Shown: positions 51,448 to 59,359 of the stretch, in pieces
How positions within the stretch are numbered: the first letter of the stretch is position 1
Layout: every line of letters starts with the position of its first letter
Assembly: GCF_000513895.2 (NCBI RefSeq)
Contig: NZ_CP165782.1
Location: 1,860,001-1,924,000, forward strand
Reading direction: 5' to 3'
Origin: Ensifer sp. WSM1721
GTDB lineage: Bacteria; Pseudomonadota; Alphaproteobacteria; Rhizobiales; Rhizobiaceae
Length of the DNA stretch: 64,000 nucleotides
Translations under genes and position numbers: made by a program
Notes under the pieces: generated by a model
What the model was told of the DNA's origin: nothing
The model's database searches: none
What the model saw: the letters and a program-made list of their open reading frames with translations, nothing else

Positions 51448-51714
51448 GGCGTTCTCCTTGCCAATGTTCTGTTTCACCGCTCGCCGAGATGCCGCAATCT
51501 CCCGCACTACGGCGCACATGCGGATCCGAAAAGCTTGAAACGCCGGCCGTGATTCCAACGGCTCAGCGACTTCGTAAACCGCTTCGAGGGACATCAACGG
51601 GGAGCACGCTGACACCGAGGCCCGCCGGCGCATGCGCAGCGCGTGACCAACTCTGCGGGATCGCGGTGGGTCGAGGATTGACGACCCACGAGGTAGATCG
51701 CCGCTTCCAGCGCC
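51448..51714. other. Intergenic stretch, no feature seen
   Basis: About 265 bases between two minus-strand genes. An open frame crosses it on the plus strand, but it has no ribosome-binding site or recognisable content. Confidence 0.35.
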
Positions 51715-51984
51715 TTAATTATTTGATCGTGCAGTGCACTGATATCGCTGCTTCACGCAAGCAATCTGGGGCGTTGAGCACTCGGCCTTACCGTCTGAGA
51801 CCGCACAAAGTGAGCATTGATCATTGAACTCTCGGCAGTCCGGATTGGTATGCAGGAAATCCTTCACGCTGGCGGCCTGTTCTTGGTCCACACCTCGTAT
51901 TTCGATCCGGTCTGCCGAAAAGACTGCTGAAGGCCCTACTATTATCGCCAGAAGCGCAATGTAATATTTTGACGTGTGCATCAT
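51715..51984 (-). CDS. Small secreted Cys-rich protein
   Basis: 89 aa with a signal peptide (YYIALLAIIVGPSAVFSA). Mature part: ADRIEIRGVDQEQAASVKDF and CREFNDQCSLCAVSDGKAEC, CVKQRYQC; seven Cys in 89 aa. Periplasmic or exported; unknown function. Fits the theme of secreted cargo in this region. Confidence 0.6.
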   Translation of the reverse strand: MMHTSKYYIALLAIIVGPSAVFSADRIEIRGVDQEQAASVKDFLHTNPDCREFNDQCSLCAVSDGKAECSTPQIACVKQRYQCTARSNN

Positions 51985-52090
51985 TCGAATTCCATTTGTC
52001 AGCAGGCAAGCATCGGACCGCAGCAACTTCCAAGCGAAATCGCTGCGGGGTCGATCACCCATCCCAATCGTCGGCTCGAGAAATGTCCGC

Positions 52091-52197
52091 CTACAGCGCC
52101 GCGCGTCTTATCAGACGCGCAAAGTCCCTGTAGCACTTTGAATTGCTGCATGTTTTTATCCTTAAATCGGCTACGATTTAAGGATAACATGCAGCAG
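52091..52197 (+). repeat. RIME1-like two-hairpin intergenic repeat, copy 5 (best-preserved)
   Basis: The clearest copy. First palindrome: CTACAGCGCCGCGCGTCTTATC/AGACGCGC...CTGTAG. Second: ATCCTTAAATCGGCTACGATTTAAGGATA with a 12-bp stem. The ends join TTGAATTGCTGCATG and ACATGCAGCAG. Confidence 0.92.
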
Positions 52198-52431
52198 CGT
52201 AGTATTCGCGCCAATGCCGCCGCTGTCCTCCGTCAATGAGACAAGTCCATCGCGGCCGGCGATGCTGCCATGCTCGCGCAGCGCCTCGTCGGAGGCCTGC
52301 ACTGCGGAGCCTTGGGTCGACGCGTCGCGATGCTTCCGAACCCTCTCAGGATTCGGGTCGACGCGGAGGCGCATCGCCGGCCGCACACGGCGCCGCAGCG
52401 TCTTGGAACGCGCGAGGCCGCCGTGAGCCAT
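52171..52431 (-). CDS. Doubtful small ORF running into repeat copy 5
   Basis: 86 aa (HGGLARSKTLRRRVRPAMRL, ASDEALREHGSIAGRDGLVS) whose stop lies inside the repeat. Basic and polar; no recognisable domain. Probably non-coding or a broken gene. Confidence 0.2.
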   Translation of the reverse strand: MAHGGLARSKTLRRRVRPAMRLRVDPNPERVRKHRDASTQGSAVQASDEALREHGSIAGRDGLVSLTEDSGGIGANTTLLHVILKS

Positions 52432-53032
52432 GAATTGGAAAATCAGGAAGAACGCCCCAGCGCCTTGCGAGCTGGGAGAAGTCATCTTCGTCGCTTCGGC
52501 ATCCCTGTTGAGGTGACTGGTCGCCTTTAGGACACAATTCCTATCCTTGATTTATGGAATAACGCAACCGCCCTCGCGGGGCAAGCCTCCATGCGCTGAA
52601 ATGCATTCGGTTTTTGTTTTGCCCACCGGAAACTTGCAGCGGGCTGCTTCTCCGAGCGTGCCTCCGCAGAGACGAAAGTCCTGCAGGCTGATGGGTCACG
52701 CTTCTATGTCGTCCGCCCAAGAAAACGCTTCGCCCAGAACTGGTCAAATTTTGTTGTACAACCGTATATTATAATTTCCTTGCATAAGACATTGGCCTCT
52801 GCTTCAATTCCAACGAGGCTGATGTTCAAGGGCTTGGGCATACTTCAATCGATAATGTCTCGCACGGAAGGAGGCAGTTTCGGCGTCGCGCTGTCACCGA
52901 TGCCGGGGTCCGACCGTGTCGAATACTTTGAATTCATTTAAGTACTGAAAATATAGGCCCAACTCTCGGCTTTATACCGGGAACTAAACTAGCCCTCCAA
53001 GCATTGCCTTCCCGAGAGAAGGAGATTTATCC
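52432..53032. other. Intergenic stretch, A/T-richer than surroundings
   Basis: About 600 bases without a supportable gene. The part 52740-52960 is A/T-rich (TTTTGTTGTACAAC, TATATTATAATTTCC) and probably holds a promoter for the gene at 53033. No repeat copy. Confidence 0.4.
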
Positions 53033-53236
53033 ATGCGTAATCATTGGATGTATGTCGCCATCGGATTTGTAGCAGGCGCCGGATTGTTTCTCACCACCGC
53101 CTGGCAGCGCACGCCTCCGGTCGAAACCGCTCAGTTCGCCACCATAAAGCTCGAAAAGACTGATCGTCCGCAGGGCCCTGCCGTCCAGGCCTCCTTCGTC
53201 ATGGAGCGTTTCGGCCCGGCACGTGCAGTCGAATAG
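53033..53236 (+). CDS. Small single-helix membrane protein
   Basis: 67 aa. The ATG has AAGGAGATTTATCC upstream, a strong ribosome-binding site. One transmembrane helix (YVAIGFVAGAGLFLTTAW) is followed by a soluble tail (VETAQFATIKLEKTDRPQG). Function unknown. Confidence 0.65.
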   Translation: MRNHWMYVAIGFVAGAGLFLTTAWQRTPPVETAQFATIKLEKTDRPQGPAVQASFVMERFGPARAVE

Positions 53237-53308
53237 ACTCTTCAACAGCGGATACCTGGCGCTGAACAGACAGAGCGTCCGCTTACGCGGATGCTCGGCC
53301 GAGCGCCT

Positions 53309-53413
53309 CTGCATGATTCCTTAAGATCGGAATCGATTTAGAGACAAAATCATGCAGCAACTCACAGTGCTTCAGCGACCTTTGCGCGTTCGATTGGACG
53401 CGCGGCGCTGTAG
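53309..53413 (-). repeat. RIME1-like two-hairpin intergenic repeat, copy 6
   Basis: Reverse orientation: ATTCCTTAAGATCGGAATCGATTTAGAG, TCATGCAGCAACTC, CTTCAGCGACC and GCGCGTTCGATTGGACGCGCGGCGCTGTAG. Confidence 0.85.
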
Positions 53414-53562
53414 CGCGTTGGTGTCGCATGCTCTGTCTTGCCTTTCGCCCCCGAATGCGCATGTTACTACGGCTCTGAGCGGCTGGAGGGATGACCGTTG
53501 GCCGCCACGGCGATTGCGGTCGCGGGTTCTGCGGCCGGAGACGATAATCGAGGAAGACAGCT

Positions 53563-53742
53563 TTGAATTCGGACAACAAACCCGAGGCCAGTATCCGGGT
53601 CGAGAAGCGGATGAACGGACGTTGGGCATTCGTGCTCAGCTATCGCGGCGTGACGTATCCGGCGCAGGGTCAGTTCAGCACCCAGCTACAGGCGCAAGCT
53701 GTCGCCCATGCCGCCATGAAGCTCCTGCAAAAGCGCGGCTGA
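53563..53742 (+). CDS. Small TTG-start protein
   Basis: 59 aa from TTG 53563 with GAGGAAGACAGC upstream; no ATG lies nearby, so it is easily missed. Sequence shows KPEASIRVEKRMNGRWAFVL, SYRGVTYPAQGQFSTQL, QAQAVAHAAMKLLQKRG. A compact beta-beta-alpha domain similar to small DUF-type phage/rhizobial proteins. Unrecognised; the even amino-acid mix and RBS support coding. Confidence 0.5.
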   Translation: MNSDNKPEASIRVEKRMNGRWAFVLSYRGVTYPAQGQFSTQLQAQAVAHAAMKLLQKRG

Positions 53743-53771
53743 AGCCGCTTTCAGCCGTTGTCGCGCCCGCT

Positions 53772-54167
53772 TTAATTGTAGGGCGAGTTGCACGAACGGC
53801 GCGGGCCGTCGAACGGTTGGAAGGTGTTGTCGCTCGAGCGATACGATCTATAGCGGTCGTGGCACCACCGTGCATGCGCATTTCCGCCCGATAGTACCGT
53901 TTGCCGCCGACGTGAGCGCAGTTCGTTGATCGTACCGAGCGACGGCCCAAGAGTTACACCTGCGTCTATGTTGATGTCGGTTCCAGGCGCGAAACGGGGA
54001 CCGGAGTTCAAGTAGCGGTTCCGCAAGAACTGCTGATACTGTCGCTCGACGAAAAGATCGTGCCGGTAGGTGCCTCCGCAATCACCGATGCACGTCTGGG
54101 TCTGGGCCTGCGACGCGCTCGTAGCCGTAGCCAGAACCGCCAGGACGATGGTGGTCGCAATCTTCAT
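53772..54167 (-). CDS. BA14K-like secreted protein
   Basis: 131 aa with signal peptide ([18 protein letters not shown]). The C-terminal [19 protein letters not shown] and [13 protein letters not shown] is the BA14K signature (WC..RYRSY...). These are exported rhizobial/Brucella proteins reported as immunoreactive, with carbohydrate-binding claims. The middle shows [20 protein letters not shown]. Host-type, likely cargo or chromosome. Confidence 0.85.
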   Translation of the reverse strand: MKIATTIVLAVLATATSASQAQTQTCIGDCGGTYRHDLFVERQYQQFLRNRYLNSGPRFAPGTDINIDAGVTLGPSLGTINELRSRRRQTVLSGGNAHARWCHDRYRSYRSSDNTFQPFDGPRRSCNSPYN

Positions 54168-54465
54168 CGACTTCACTTTTCTTCTTTCAACGAAGGAATG
54201 ACCTGCACTCACTATACACTACGCCACGCGAGCGTGGCGCCAATTTCTTGTGAGCGCAGTTGAACGGCGCACCCGGACACACCGTCTTGGCCCAAGACGA
54301 AGGGTGCCGGAGCGCGATGCCATCACTCCTCAGAGCGCTCCAGCGTTCCTGTGCCCCCCATCACATCCAACGCGGATCCGCTGCCGCCGCGGACCCGTAG
54401 TTAGGGAAACAGCGAGATCAAGGCATCTTCAAAGCCGTGTATGCTTAAGATGCAGGATAATATTC
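54168..54465. other. Intergenic stretch, no feature seen
   Basis: About 300 bases between two minus-strand genes. No repeat copy, terminator or gene supported. Confidence 0.35.
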
Positions 54466-55086
54466 CTATCTCAGGTCAAAACAATGATCCCCATTCCCAT
54501 GTTCACGCAAGCCCTTGTCGAAGAGCAGCGCATTCAAGCCCCGCTTTAGCCACAGCAATTGCGCCTCGGGCATCATTCTCAAACCCTCATAATCCATCAC
54601 GCAAACGTTGAAGACCGTAGCCTTCACTTGCCGCCCCTCTTCGCATCCGAGCAGCAGTCCTTCCAGGCGCATCATCCTTTCGGCAGATTTCGCCGCCATC
54701 CGGGCGCGCTCCTCCTTCTGTTCGCCCGGATGTCCCTGCACGCGTCCGATGTCCTGGGCCCTGACGCTCGGAAATGGAATGCCCGTGAGATGGTAATAGC
54801 GCACCATCGCCGCGGCATAATCGTCGCCGGCTTCGCGCTGCTGCTCGGTGATCCGCCCGTCGAGAAACAACCGCCCGAGCGTGTAGCCGGCAAAGGCACT
54901 TCTGGTTTCGAGCCCGTGCATGCGCTTGCGCGCCGCAAGCGCCACCGCCATCGCCTCCTTCTCGCTTTCCTGTTTCGACCATCCGGGCTTGATCTTGCCG
55001 CAGGCATAGCGTTCCGCATTCGCCTTGCGTGGGCGTCCAAGCTGTGCCTTGCGCTTTGCACGCAATTTCTGGGCCTTGGTCATCAT
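54466..55086 (-). CDS. Phage hypothetical protein, basic start
   Basis: 206 aa from ATG 55086 (AAAGGATTTCCC). Basic N-terminus (KLRAKRKAQLGRPRKANAER), helical middle (REAGDDYAAAMVRYYHLTGI), and a late VFNVCVMDYEGLRMMPEAQL. The same style of protein occurs beside DnaA-type phage genes in rhizobial prophages. A DNA-binding role is plausible but not shown. Confidence 0.6.
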   Translation of the reverse strand: MMTKAQKLRAKRKAQLGRPRKANAERYACGKIKPGWSKQESEKEAMAVALAARKRMHGLETRSAFAGYTLGRLFLDGRITEQQREAGDDYAAAMVRYYHLTGIPFPSVRAQDIGRVQGHPGEQKEERARMAAKSAERMMRLEGLLLGCEEGRQVKATVFNVCVMDYEGLRMMPEAQLLWLKRGLNALLFDKGLREHGNGDHCFDLR

Positions 55087-55222
55087 GGGAAATCCTTTCG
55101 GGCATGTGTGGAAGAAACTGGTCACGGTTGTCCGCTCCTGCCCCTTCGGCCGGATGAGCGGATGGAAGACGAATGGACTGTTTGCAGCGGGCGAGCAGAC
55201 CTCGGCGGCTCGGCCTGTTGAA

Positions 55223-55753
55223 TCATCTAGGCGTGTCGACCACGCTCGCCGTCGATGTCCGGTTGCGCACCGCCTCCAGCACCGTCGTATGATCGCGGCG
55301 AAAGATGCGGCCGATGCGCGAGAGGGAGAGATCGCCGCGCTTTTCGTAGACTGCGCGCATACAGGCGTGTCTCGGCTTTACCAGCCGACGTTCGCGCCGC
55401 ACGCTGACGACATCTTCCCAGCTCACCCCTGGGAAATCCGCGAGCACGGCGGCGACGATCTCCTCGATCGTCGGCCGGTCCCCATCGCTGTCGTCGTCCG
55501 GAACATCGGCGCTCCGGCCGGAAAGCAAGGCTTGCGCCTGCGCCAGCAGCCGCGCCTCGGCATCGGCAAGGTCGACCTCCAACGCTGCGATCCGCCGGGC
55601 CTGCGCCGCGTTGTCTGAAGCAAGTTCGGCCATTTGCCTTTCAAGCTGCGTGATCGGGGCGGGTCGGCCTACCGCCGCAGCAGCGCGCGTGAGCCGCTCC
55701 CGCACGGCACAATAGTGCCGCTTCTGCCTCGCCAGTTCCGAATGCTCCGTCAT
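55223..55753 (-). CDS. DnaA domain IV-like DNA-binding phage protein
   Basis: 176 aa from ATG 55753 with GGAAGGAGAAGC upstream. N-terminal coiled coil (ITQLERQMAELASDNAAQAR). Residues ~92-165: TIEEIVAAVLADFPGVSWED, VVSVRRERRLVKPRHACMRAV, LSRIGRIFRRDHTTVLEAVR, which is the bacterial DnaA C-terminal helix-turn-helix with the DHTTV (D-H-T/S-T-V) recognition box. No ATPase domain, so it cannot initiate alone. Might bind DnaA boxes of host or phage origin. Divergent from the repressor across the operator. Confidence 0.85.
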   Translation of the reverse strand: MTEHSELARQKRHYCAVRERLTRAAAAVGRPAPITQLERQMAELASDNAAQARRIAALEVDLADAEARLLAQAQALLSGRSADVPDDDSDGDRPTIEEIVAAVLADFPGVSWEDVVSVRRERRLVKPRHACMRAVYEKRGDLSLSRIGRIFRRDHTTVLEAVRNRTSTASVVDTPR

Positions 55754-55808
55754 TGCTTCTCCTTCCAAGGTCAGAATCGACCCAGCGCTTCATGGCGCCT
55801 CATGAATC

Positions 55809-55837
55809 TTGCACAAACCGAAATGACACTGTATATG
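55809..55837 (+). promoter_or_regulatory. Candidate promoter for the repressor gene
   Basis: TTGCAC (55809-55814), a 17-base spacer and TATATG (55832-55837), about 50 bases before the repressor ATG. The -10 lies inside the first operator palindrome (55825-55841). Confidence 0.6.
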
Positions 55838-55863
55838 TCATCGTGTCAACATGATTTGTGTTG
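55825..55863. promoter_or_regulatory. Operator pair upstream of the repressor
   Basis: Two dyads: GACACTGTATATGTCAT (55825-55841) and CAACATGATTTGTGTTG (55847-55863). Both recur with few changes at 56657-56673 and 56683-56699. They lie between the divergent repressor and DnaA-domain genes, as phage operators do. Confidence 0.75.
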
Positions 55864-55886
55864 AACGCATTGCTATGGGTCGTGTC

Positions 55887-56576
55887 ATGAGCGAAAGAGC
55901 GGAAAGATTGCGCCAGGCGCGCATTAAGGCGGGTTACCACTTTGCCTCCGACGCGGCGAATGCCCTCGGCATCGTCGCCTCGACCTATCGTGCCCACGAA
56001 AACGGTCAGAACGAGTTCGAACTCGCAGAGGCGGAGGTGTACGGGCGCAAGTTCAATGTCGATCCAGTCTGGCTATTGAGAGGCAAGGAGCAGCAGATGC
56101 CTGGCGGTGGCGCTGCACCTCCCAGCATCACGGGTATCGGCCCCCCGAACGGCACGATCGGTGCCAACATCATTGGCCAGGGGAAGAAGATCCCTGTCTT
56201 CGGCCAGGCAGTCGGTGGAGTTGATGGTGAATTCATAATGAACGGCAATGTGTTGCACGAAGTCCTGGCGCCGCCCATTCTTTCTGAGATTTCCGGCGCC
56301 TACGCAGTGTCGGTGTCCGGCGATTCCATGTATCCGCGTTACGAGGACGGGGAGGTCTGCTTTGTCGACCCGACCCGCCCTGTCAGACGGGGCGACTACG
56401 TGATCGCCCAGATTCGCCTGGAAGAAGACGGCGCTCCCCTCGCCTACGTCAAGAAGTTCGTGCGCCGCAACACTTCCGAACTGGTGCTGGAACAGTTCAA
56501 TCCACCGAAGGTACTGCGCTTCGACGCGCACACCGTGCATTCCGTCCACTATATCGCGCTTGCCGGCAATGCCTGA
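55887..56576 (+). CDS. Phage repressor, XRE + S24 peptidase
   Basis: 229 aa. Residues ~1-65 form an XRE helix-turn-helix (RLRQARIKAGYHFASDAANA, STYRAHENGQNEFELAEAEV). A Gly/Pro linker follows. Residues ~105-225 are the S24 peptidase: VSGDSMYPRYEDGE with the serine and AYVKKFVRR with the lysine, as in LexA/CI. The linker AVGGVDG is the likely cleavage area. It should hold lysogeny and fall on SOS. ATG at 55887 is preceded by nothing strong; a start four codons upstream (55875) is possible. Confidence 0.88.
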   Translation: MSERAERLRQARIKAGYHFASDAANALGIVASTYRAHENGQNEFELAEAEVYGRKFNVDPVWLLRGKEQQMPGGGAAPPSITGIGPPNGTIGANIIGQGKKIPVFGQAVGGVDGEFIMNGNVLHEVLAPPILSEISGAYAVSVSGDSMYPRYEDGEVCFVDPTRPVRRGDYVIAQIRLEEDGAPLAYVKKFVRRNTSELVLEQFNPPKVLRFDAHTVHSVHYIALAGNA

Positions 56577-56809
56577 CCACGTGGCGCTGCGGCACCCCTC
56601 CTCAACCAACGCCACCCTCCCCACCGCAGGTCTCCTAATTCACACCGGAGCTTTGCGACACGTCCTATGTCATGCACGAAAACAACATGTATCGTGTTGA
56701 CATCAGTTGTGGCAGATGCGATGTTTCAGGCGACACGAACAACACGAAAAGCGCGAACTGCAGAGTGCAGCGAGAGCTTTTCCGGGATTTAGAGGAGAAC
56801 AAGCGTCGC
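56577..56809. other. Right-hand regulatory gap
   Basis: About 230 bases after the repressor; holds the second operator pair (56657-56699) about 110 bases upstream of the gene at 56810. Confidence 0.5.
56657..56699. promoter_or_regulatory. Second operator pair downstream of the repressor
   Basis: GACACGTCCTATGTCAT (56657-56673; 13 of 17 bases match the first site) and CAACATGTATCGTGTTG (56683-56699; 14 of 17 match). The order is the same as upstream; the spacing is nine bases here versus five there. Lies upstream of the gene at 56810. Confidence 0.72.
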
Positions 56810-57136
56810 ATGTCCATTCCGCGTATCAAGTCCGATCTTCATGGCCATGTCGATGAACTCTTTTCGGCCGATCTGCTGCAATCGAGCGATGCGGAAAACC
56901 AAGCGGCGCTTAAGAGCTTTCTCTCATCCACCTATTCCAGCCTCGCCTCACTCTCCTGGCACCTCGGCGCCGATGGAGATGTCCTGCAGCGCGAAGCCCG
57001 GCCGGCAGCCGAACTCGTGGACGACGTCTTCTTCATCCTCAACCGTGAGCGCGAATTCTTCGGAGACGATCGCGAATGCCCGCAACGCCTTCTCGGAACG
57101 CACAATTCTCGTCAGCAATTCGGAGGTGCGTTGTGA
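56810..57136 (+). CDS. Small hypothetical protein, phage right edge
   Basis: 108 aa from ATG 56810 (AGAGGAGAACAAGC). RIKSDLHGHVDELFSADLLQ, NQAALKSFLSSTYSSLASLS, AAELVDDVFFILNREREFFG. Helical, acidic; unrecognised. Controlled, by position, by the second operator pair. The stop overlaps the next start by one base. Confidence 0.6.
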   Translation: MSIPRIKSDLHGHVDELFSADLLQSSDAENQAALKSFLSSTYSSLASLSWHLGADGDVLQREARPAAELVDDVFFILNREREFFGDDRECPQRLLGTHNSRQQFGGAL

Positions 57137-57423
57137 TGCGGGCGGAAACTTACGCCGTCGTCAATCTCGCCGCTTTGAATCTTATCGAAGCCGCCAGCGC
57201 AGCCTATTTTGCGACCGAGAAAGAGGCAGCCTCCCGTCACGAGTTTCGCGTCCGCGAAATGCTGAGAAAAATCGCTGCCGCGCTGGGCTACGAGATTGCC
57301 GAAGTGGGATGGCAGGAGAGCCAGTCCGAGCGCCCATCGGAAGGAACGCCGCCCGAGGTCGCCTCTCCCTCCGGCCTCAGGCTCGTATCCGCGCGACCAG
57401 TCGAATCAAAGATCTCGCTGTGA
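57136..57423 (+). CDS. Small hypothetical protein, phage right edge
   Basis: 95 aa; ATG at 57136 shares its A with the preceding stop (TGATG). Helical: YAVVNLAALNLIEAASAAYF, SRHEFRVREMLRKIAAALGY, EIAEVGWQESQSE. Not recognised; operon partner of the gene before it. Confidence 0.58.
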   Translation: MRAETYAVVNLAALNLIEAASAAYFATEKEAASRHEFRVREMLRKIAAALGYEIAEVGWQESQSERPSEGTPPEVASPSGLRLVSARPVESKISL

Positions 57424-57564
57424 GCCGCCATTGGAGCCCAATCGCCTTCGACGGAGATCGAGCCAGCGCCGCGCAACTGTTCAAATGACGCAAGCATTGG
57501 GAAGAAAAAACACGTCCGATTTTTAGAAACCGGTTTCGGAAAGTCCGCTAAGCGCTTGATTTAA

Positions 57565-57640
<76 letters not shown>

Positions 57641-57843
57641 GCCAGGAACCGCATCGCTGCGGTCTGGTGGGGCGTATAATGGCCTTCGCCCCACTTGTCC
57701 AGCACCCTTTGCAAGATTTTCTGGGAAAATTTCAGGCCGCCGCAGCGCAGACGTCGATGGTCGTACGGGAGCGGTGTGCGGCTCGCCGGCGGCGAGCCTG
57801 CGGCGCTACAGCGCGTCGCCTTCACTCGCCGCGCAACGTGCTT

Positions 57844-58761
57844 CTAAACCGCCAGCTTCCCCTCGGCGACCTTCACAGCGTGCCCGCCGATGCGGGCGTT
57901 GGTGATCTCGCCGTCGACGACGTCGAGATGCAGGTGTATGAAGGAAGGACGGCCCATCTCCACGCCTTGCTCGATCAGAATGGGATGGTGCCCGTCCACA
58001 AGTTCATCGAAAAGATTGATCGCACCGGAAAGGGCGGCCGCGGCCGAACCGGTCGCCGGGTCTTCGACGAGGCCCATCTCGGGGGCAAACATACGAGCAT
58101 GAAAGCGGGCCATGTGGTTGATGCCGCCGCGGCAGTAGAGGTAAGCGGCTGCCAGCCGGCCTTCGGCGAGCGGCGTCAGTTGTTCCCAGCGTTGCGGGTC
58201 GAATTCCACCGAAGCGGCGGCGTTGACATCGTGCAGAGGCACCATCACGAAAGGAACGCCGGCACTCCAGAAGGAGGTCACGTGGTTTTCGAAGCCAATC
58301 TGCGTCGCCTTGAGGCTCAGCGCATCGGCTATAGCCTGCCTGTCGAAATGCGCGTGGAGCCTGTTCGGCTTGCGTGGCAGGTCGAATTCGGCGAAGGTCG
58401 CCTTGCCAGGCTTCAGCCGCACCGCGGCGCGCACCGGTCCGATCTTTTCCTCCAGAACCTGCATGAGGTCGAGCGCTCTGGCAGACTCGCCATAACGCGC
58501 TTCCGCGATCGCGACCGCCGTTCCGACCGTGGGGTGTCCGGCAAAGGGAAGCTCGTGCACCGGCGTGAATATTCTCAGCCGCGCCGAATGGGCAGCACTC
58601 CCGGGCCGCAGGATGAAAACCGTCTCGGAGAGGTTGAACTCCCGCGCAATCGCCTGCATCGTTTCGTCGCCGAGGCCGTCTGCCTCGAACACTACAGCAA
58701 GAGGATTGCCCCCTAGACGGCTCTCGGTGAAGACGTCGTAGATCGCGTAGTGTAGTGCCAT
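57844..58761 (-). CDS. PhzF-family isomerase
   Basis: 305 aa: two homologous beta-barrel halves of the PhzF (diaminopimelate-epimerase-like) fold. FTESRLGGNPLAVVF near 11-25, catalytic Glu in NLSETVF near 46, PFAGHPTVGTAVA near 73, EDPATGSAAAAL near 240. True PhzF works in phenazine synthesis; most homologues, as here without other phz genes, have unknown substrates. Confidence 0.9.
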   Translation of the reverse strand: MALHYAIYDVFTESRLGGNPLAVVFEADGLGDETMQAIAREFNLSETVFILRPGSAAHSARLRIFTPVHELPFAGHPTVGTAVAIAEARYGESARALDLMQVLEEKIGPVRAAVRLKPGKATFAEFDLPRKPNRLHAHFDRQAIADALSLKATQIGFENHVTSFWSAGVPFVMVPLHDVNAAASVEFDPQRWEQLTPLAEGRLAAAYLYCRGGINHMARFHARMFAPEMGLVEDPATGSAAAALSGAINLFDELVDGHHPILIEQGVEMGRPSFIHLHLDVVDGEITNARIGGHAVKVAEGKLAV

Positions 58762-59359
58762 ACATTCCCCCTTGCTGGTCCGGACCGTCGTGATTTCCGG
58801 CGGTTTCCGGATTCGCGACGGTCAATCCTGGTGCGAACGGCGACGCCCGCACCCCTCCTCCTGCGCACCTCCCATGCCCCCGAAGTCCAAGATTCATTCT
58901 CCGCAATGGAGAGGCGCATTTCGATGCAGGCACCGCCCGCCGGGAAACCCTGCGGCCGGCGGACACCTCACCGTAGAACTTGCAACGCGAACGTCCCGGC
59001 GGCAAGACTAAAAGCCGCGCACGGATGCAAGCGGTCCACAGAGGGCGGAGCCGAGCCGTACCCGGTCCGCTGGGAAGACTCTCAATTATCCTTCGAGAGA
59101 AGGGCAGATAGCTCAAGCGAGACCTGGTGCCCGCGTGGTTGCCCTCTACAGCGCGGCGCGTCTTATCAGACGCGCAAAGGTCGCTGTAGCGCCTTGAATT
59201 GCTGCATGTCTTTCTCCTTGACCGAACGGGCCGACCTCAATGGACTTCCCCGGCACAGCGAGAAGCGCTATGGCATAGCCGCAAGACGCGGCGCGATTCC
59301 AGGGCGAACCCTCATGGCGGGCCGCACGGGATCAAGGCGGAGCCCGAGAGTGCAACAGC
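58762..59359. other. Intergenic stretch with truncated repeat copy 7
   Basis: About 600 bases between the PhzF-like and MFS genes. 59146-59220 is the first half of the RIME1-like repeat. The rest shows no gene or terminator that I can support. Confidence 0.45.
59146..59220 (+). repeat. RIME1-like repeat, truncated copy 7
   Basis: CTACAGCGCGGCGCGTCTTATC / AGACGCGCAAAGGTCGCTGTAG, then TTGAATTGCTGCATG, ending at TCTTTCTCCTTG; the second palindrome is missing. Confidence 0.85.

Noticed and set aside
52171..52431. Small gene on the minus strand before repeat copy 5
   Set aside because: Kept only as a doubtful entry: the stop lies in the repeat and there is no domain or good start.
55868..55886. 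Repressor start further upstream (55851)
   Set aside because: It would begin inside the second operator and adds residues that are not part of the XRE domain.
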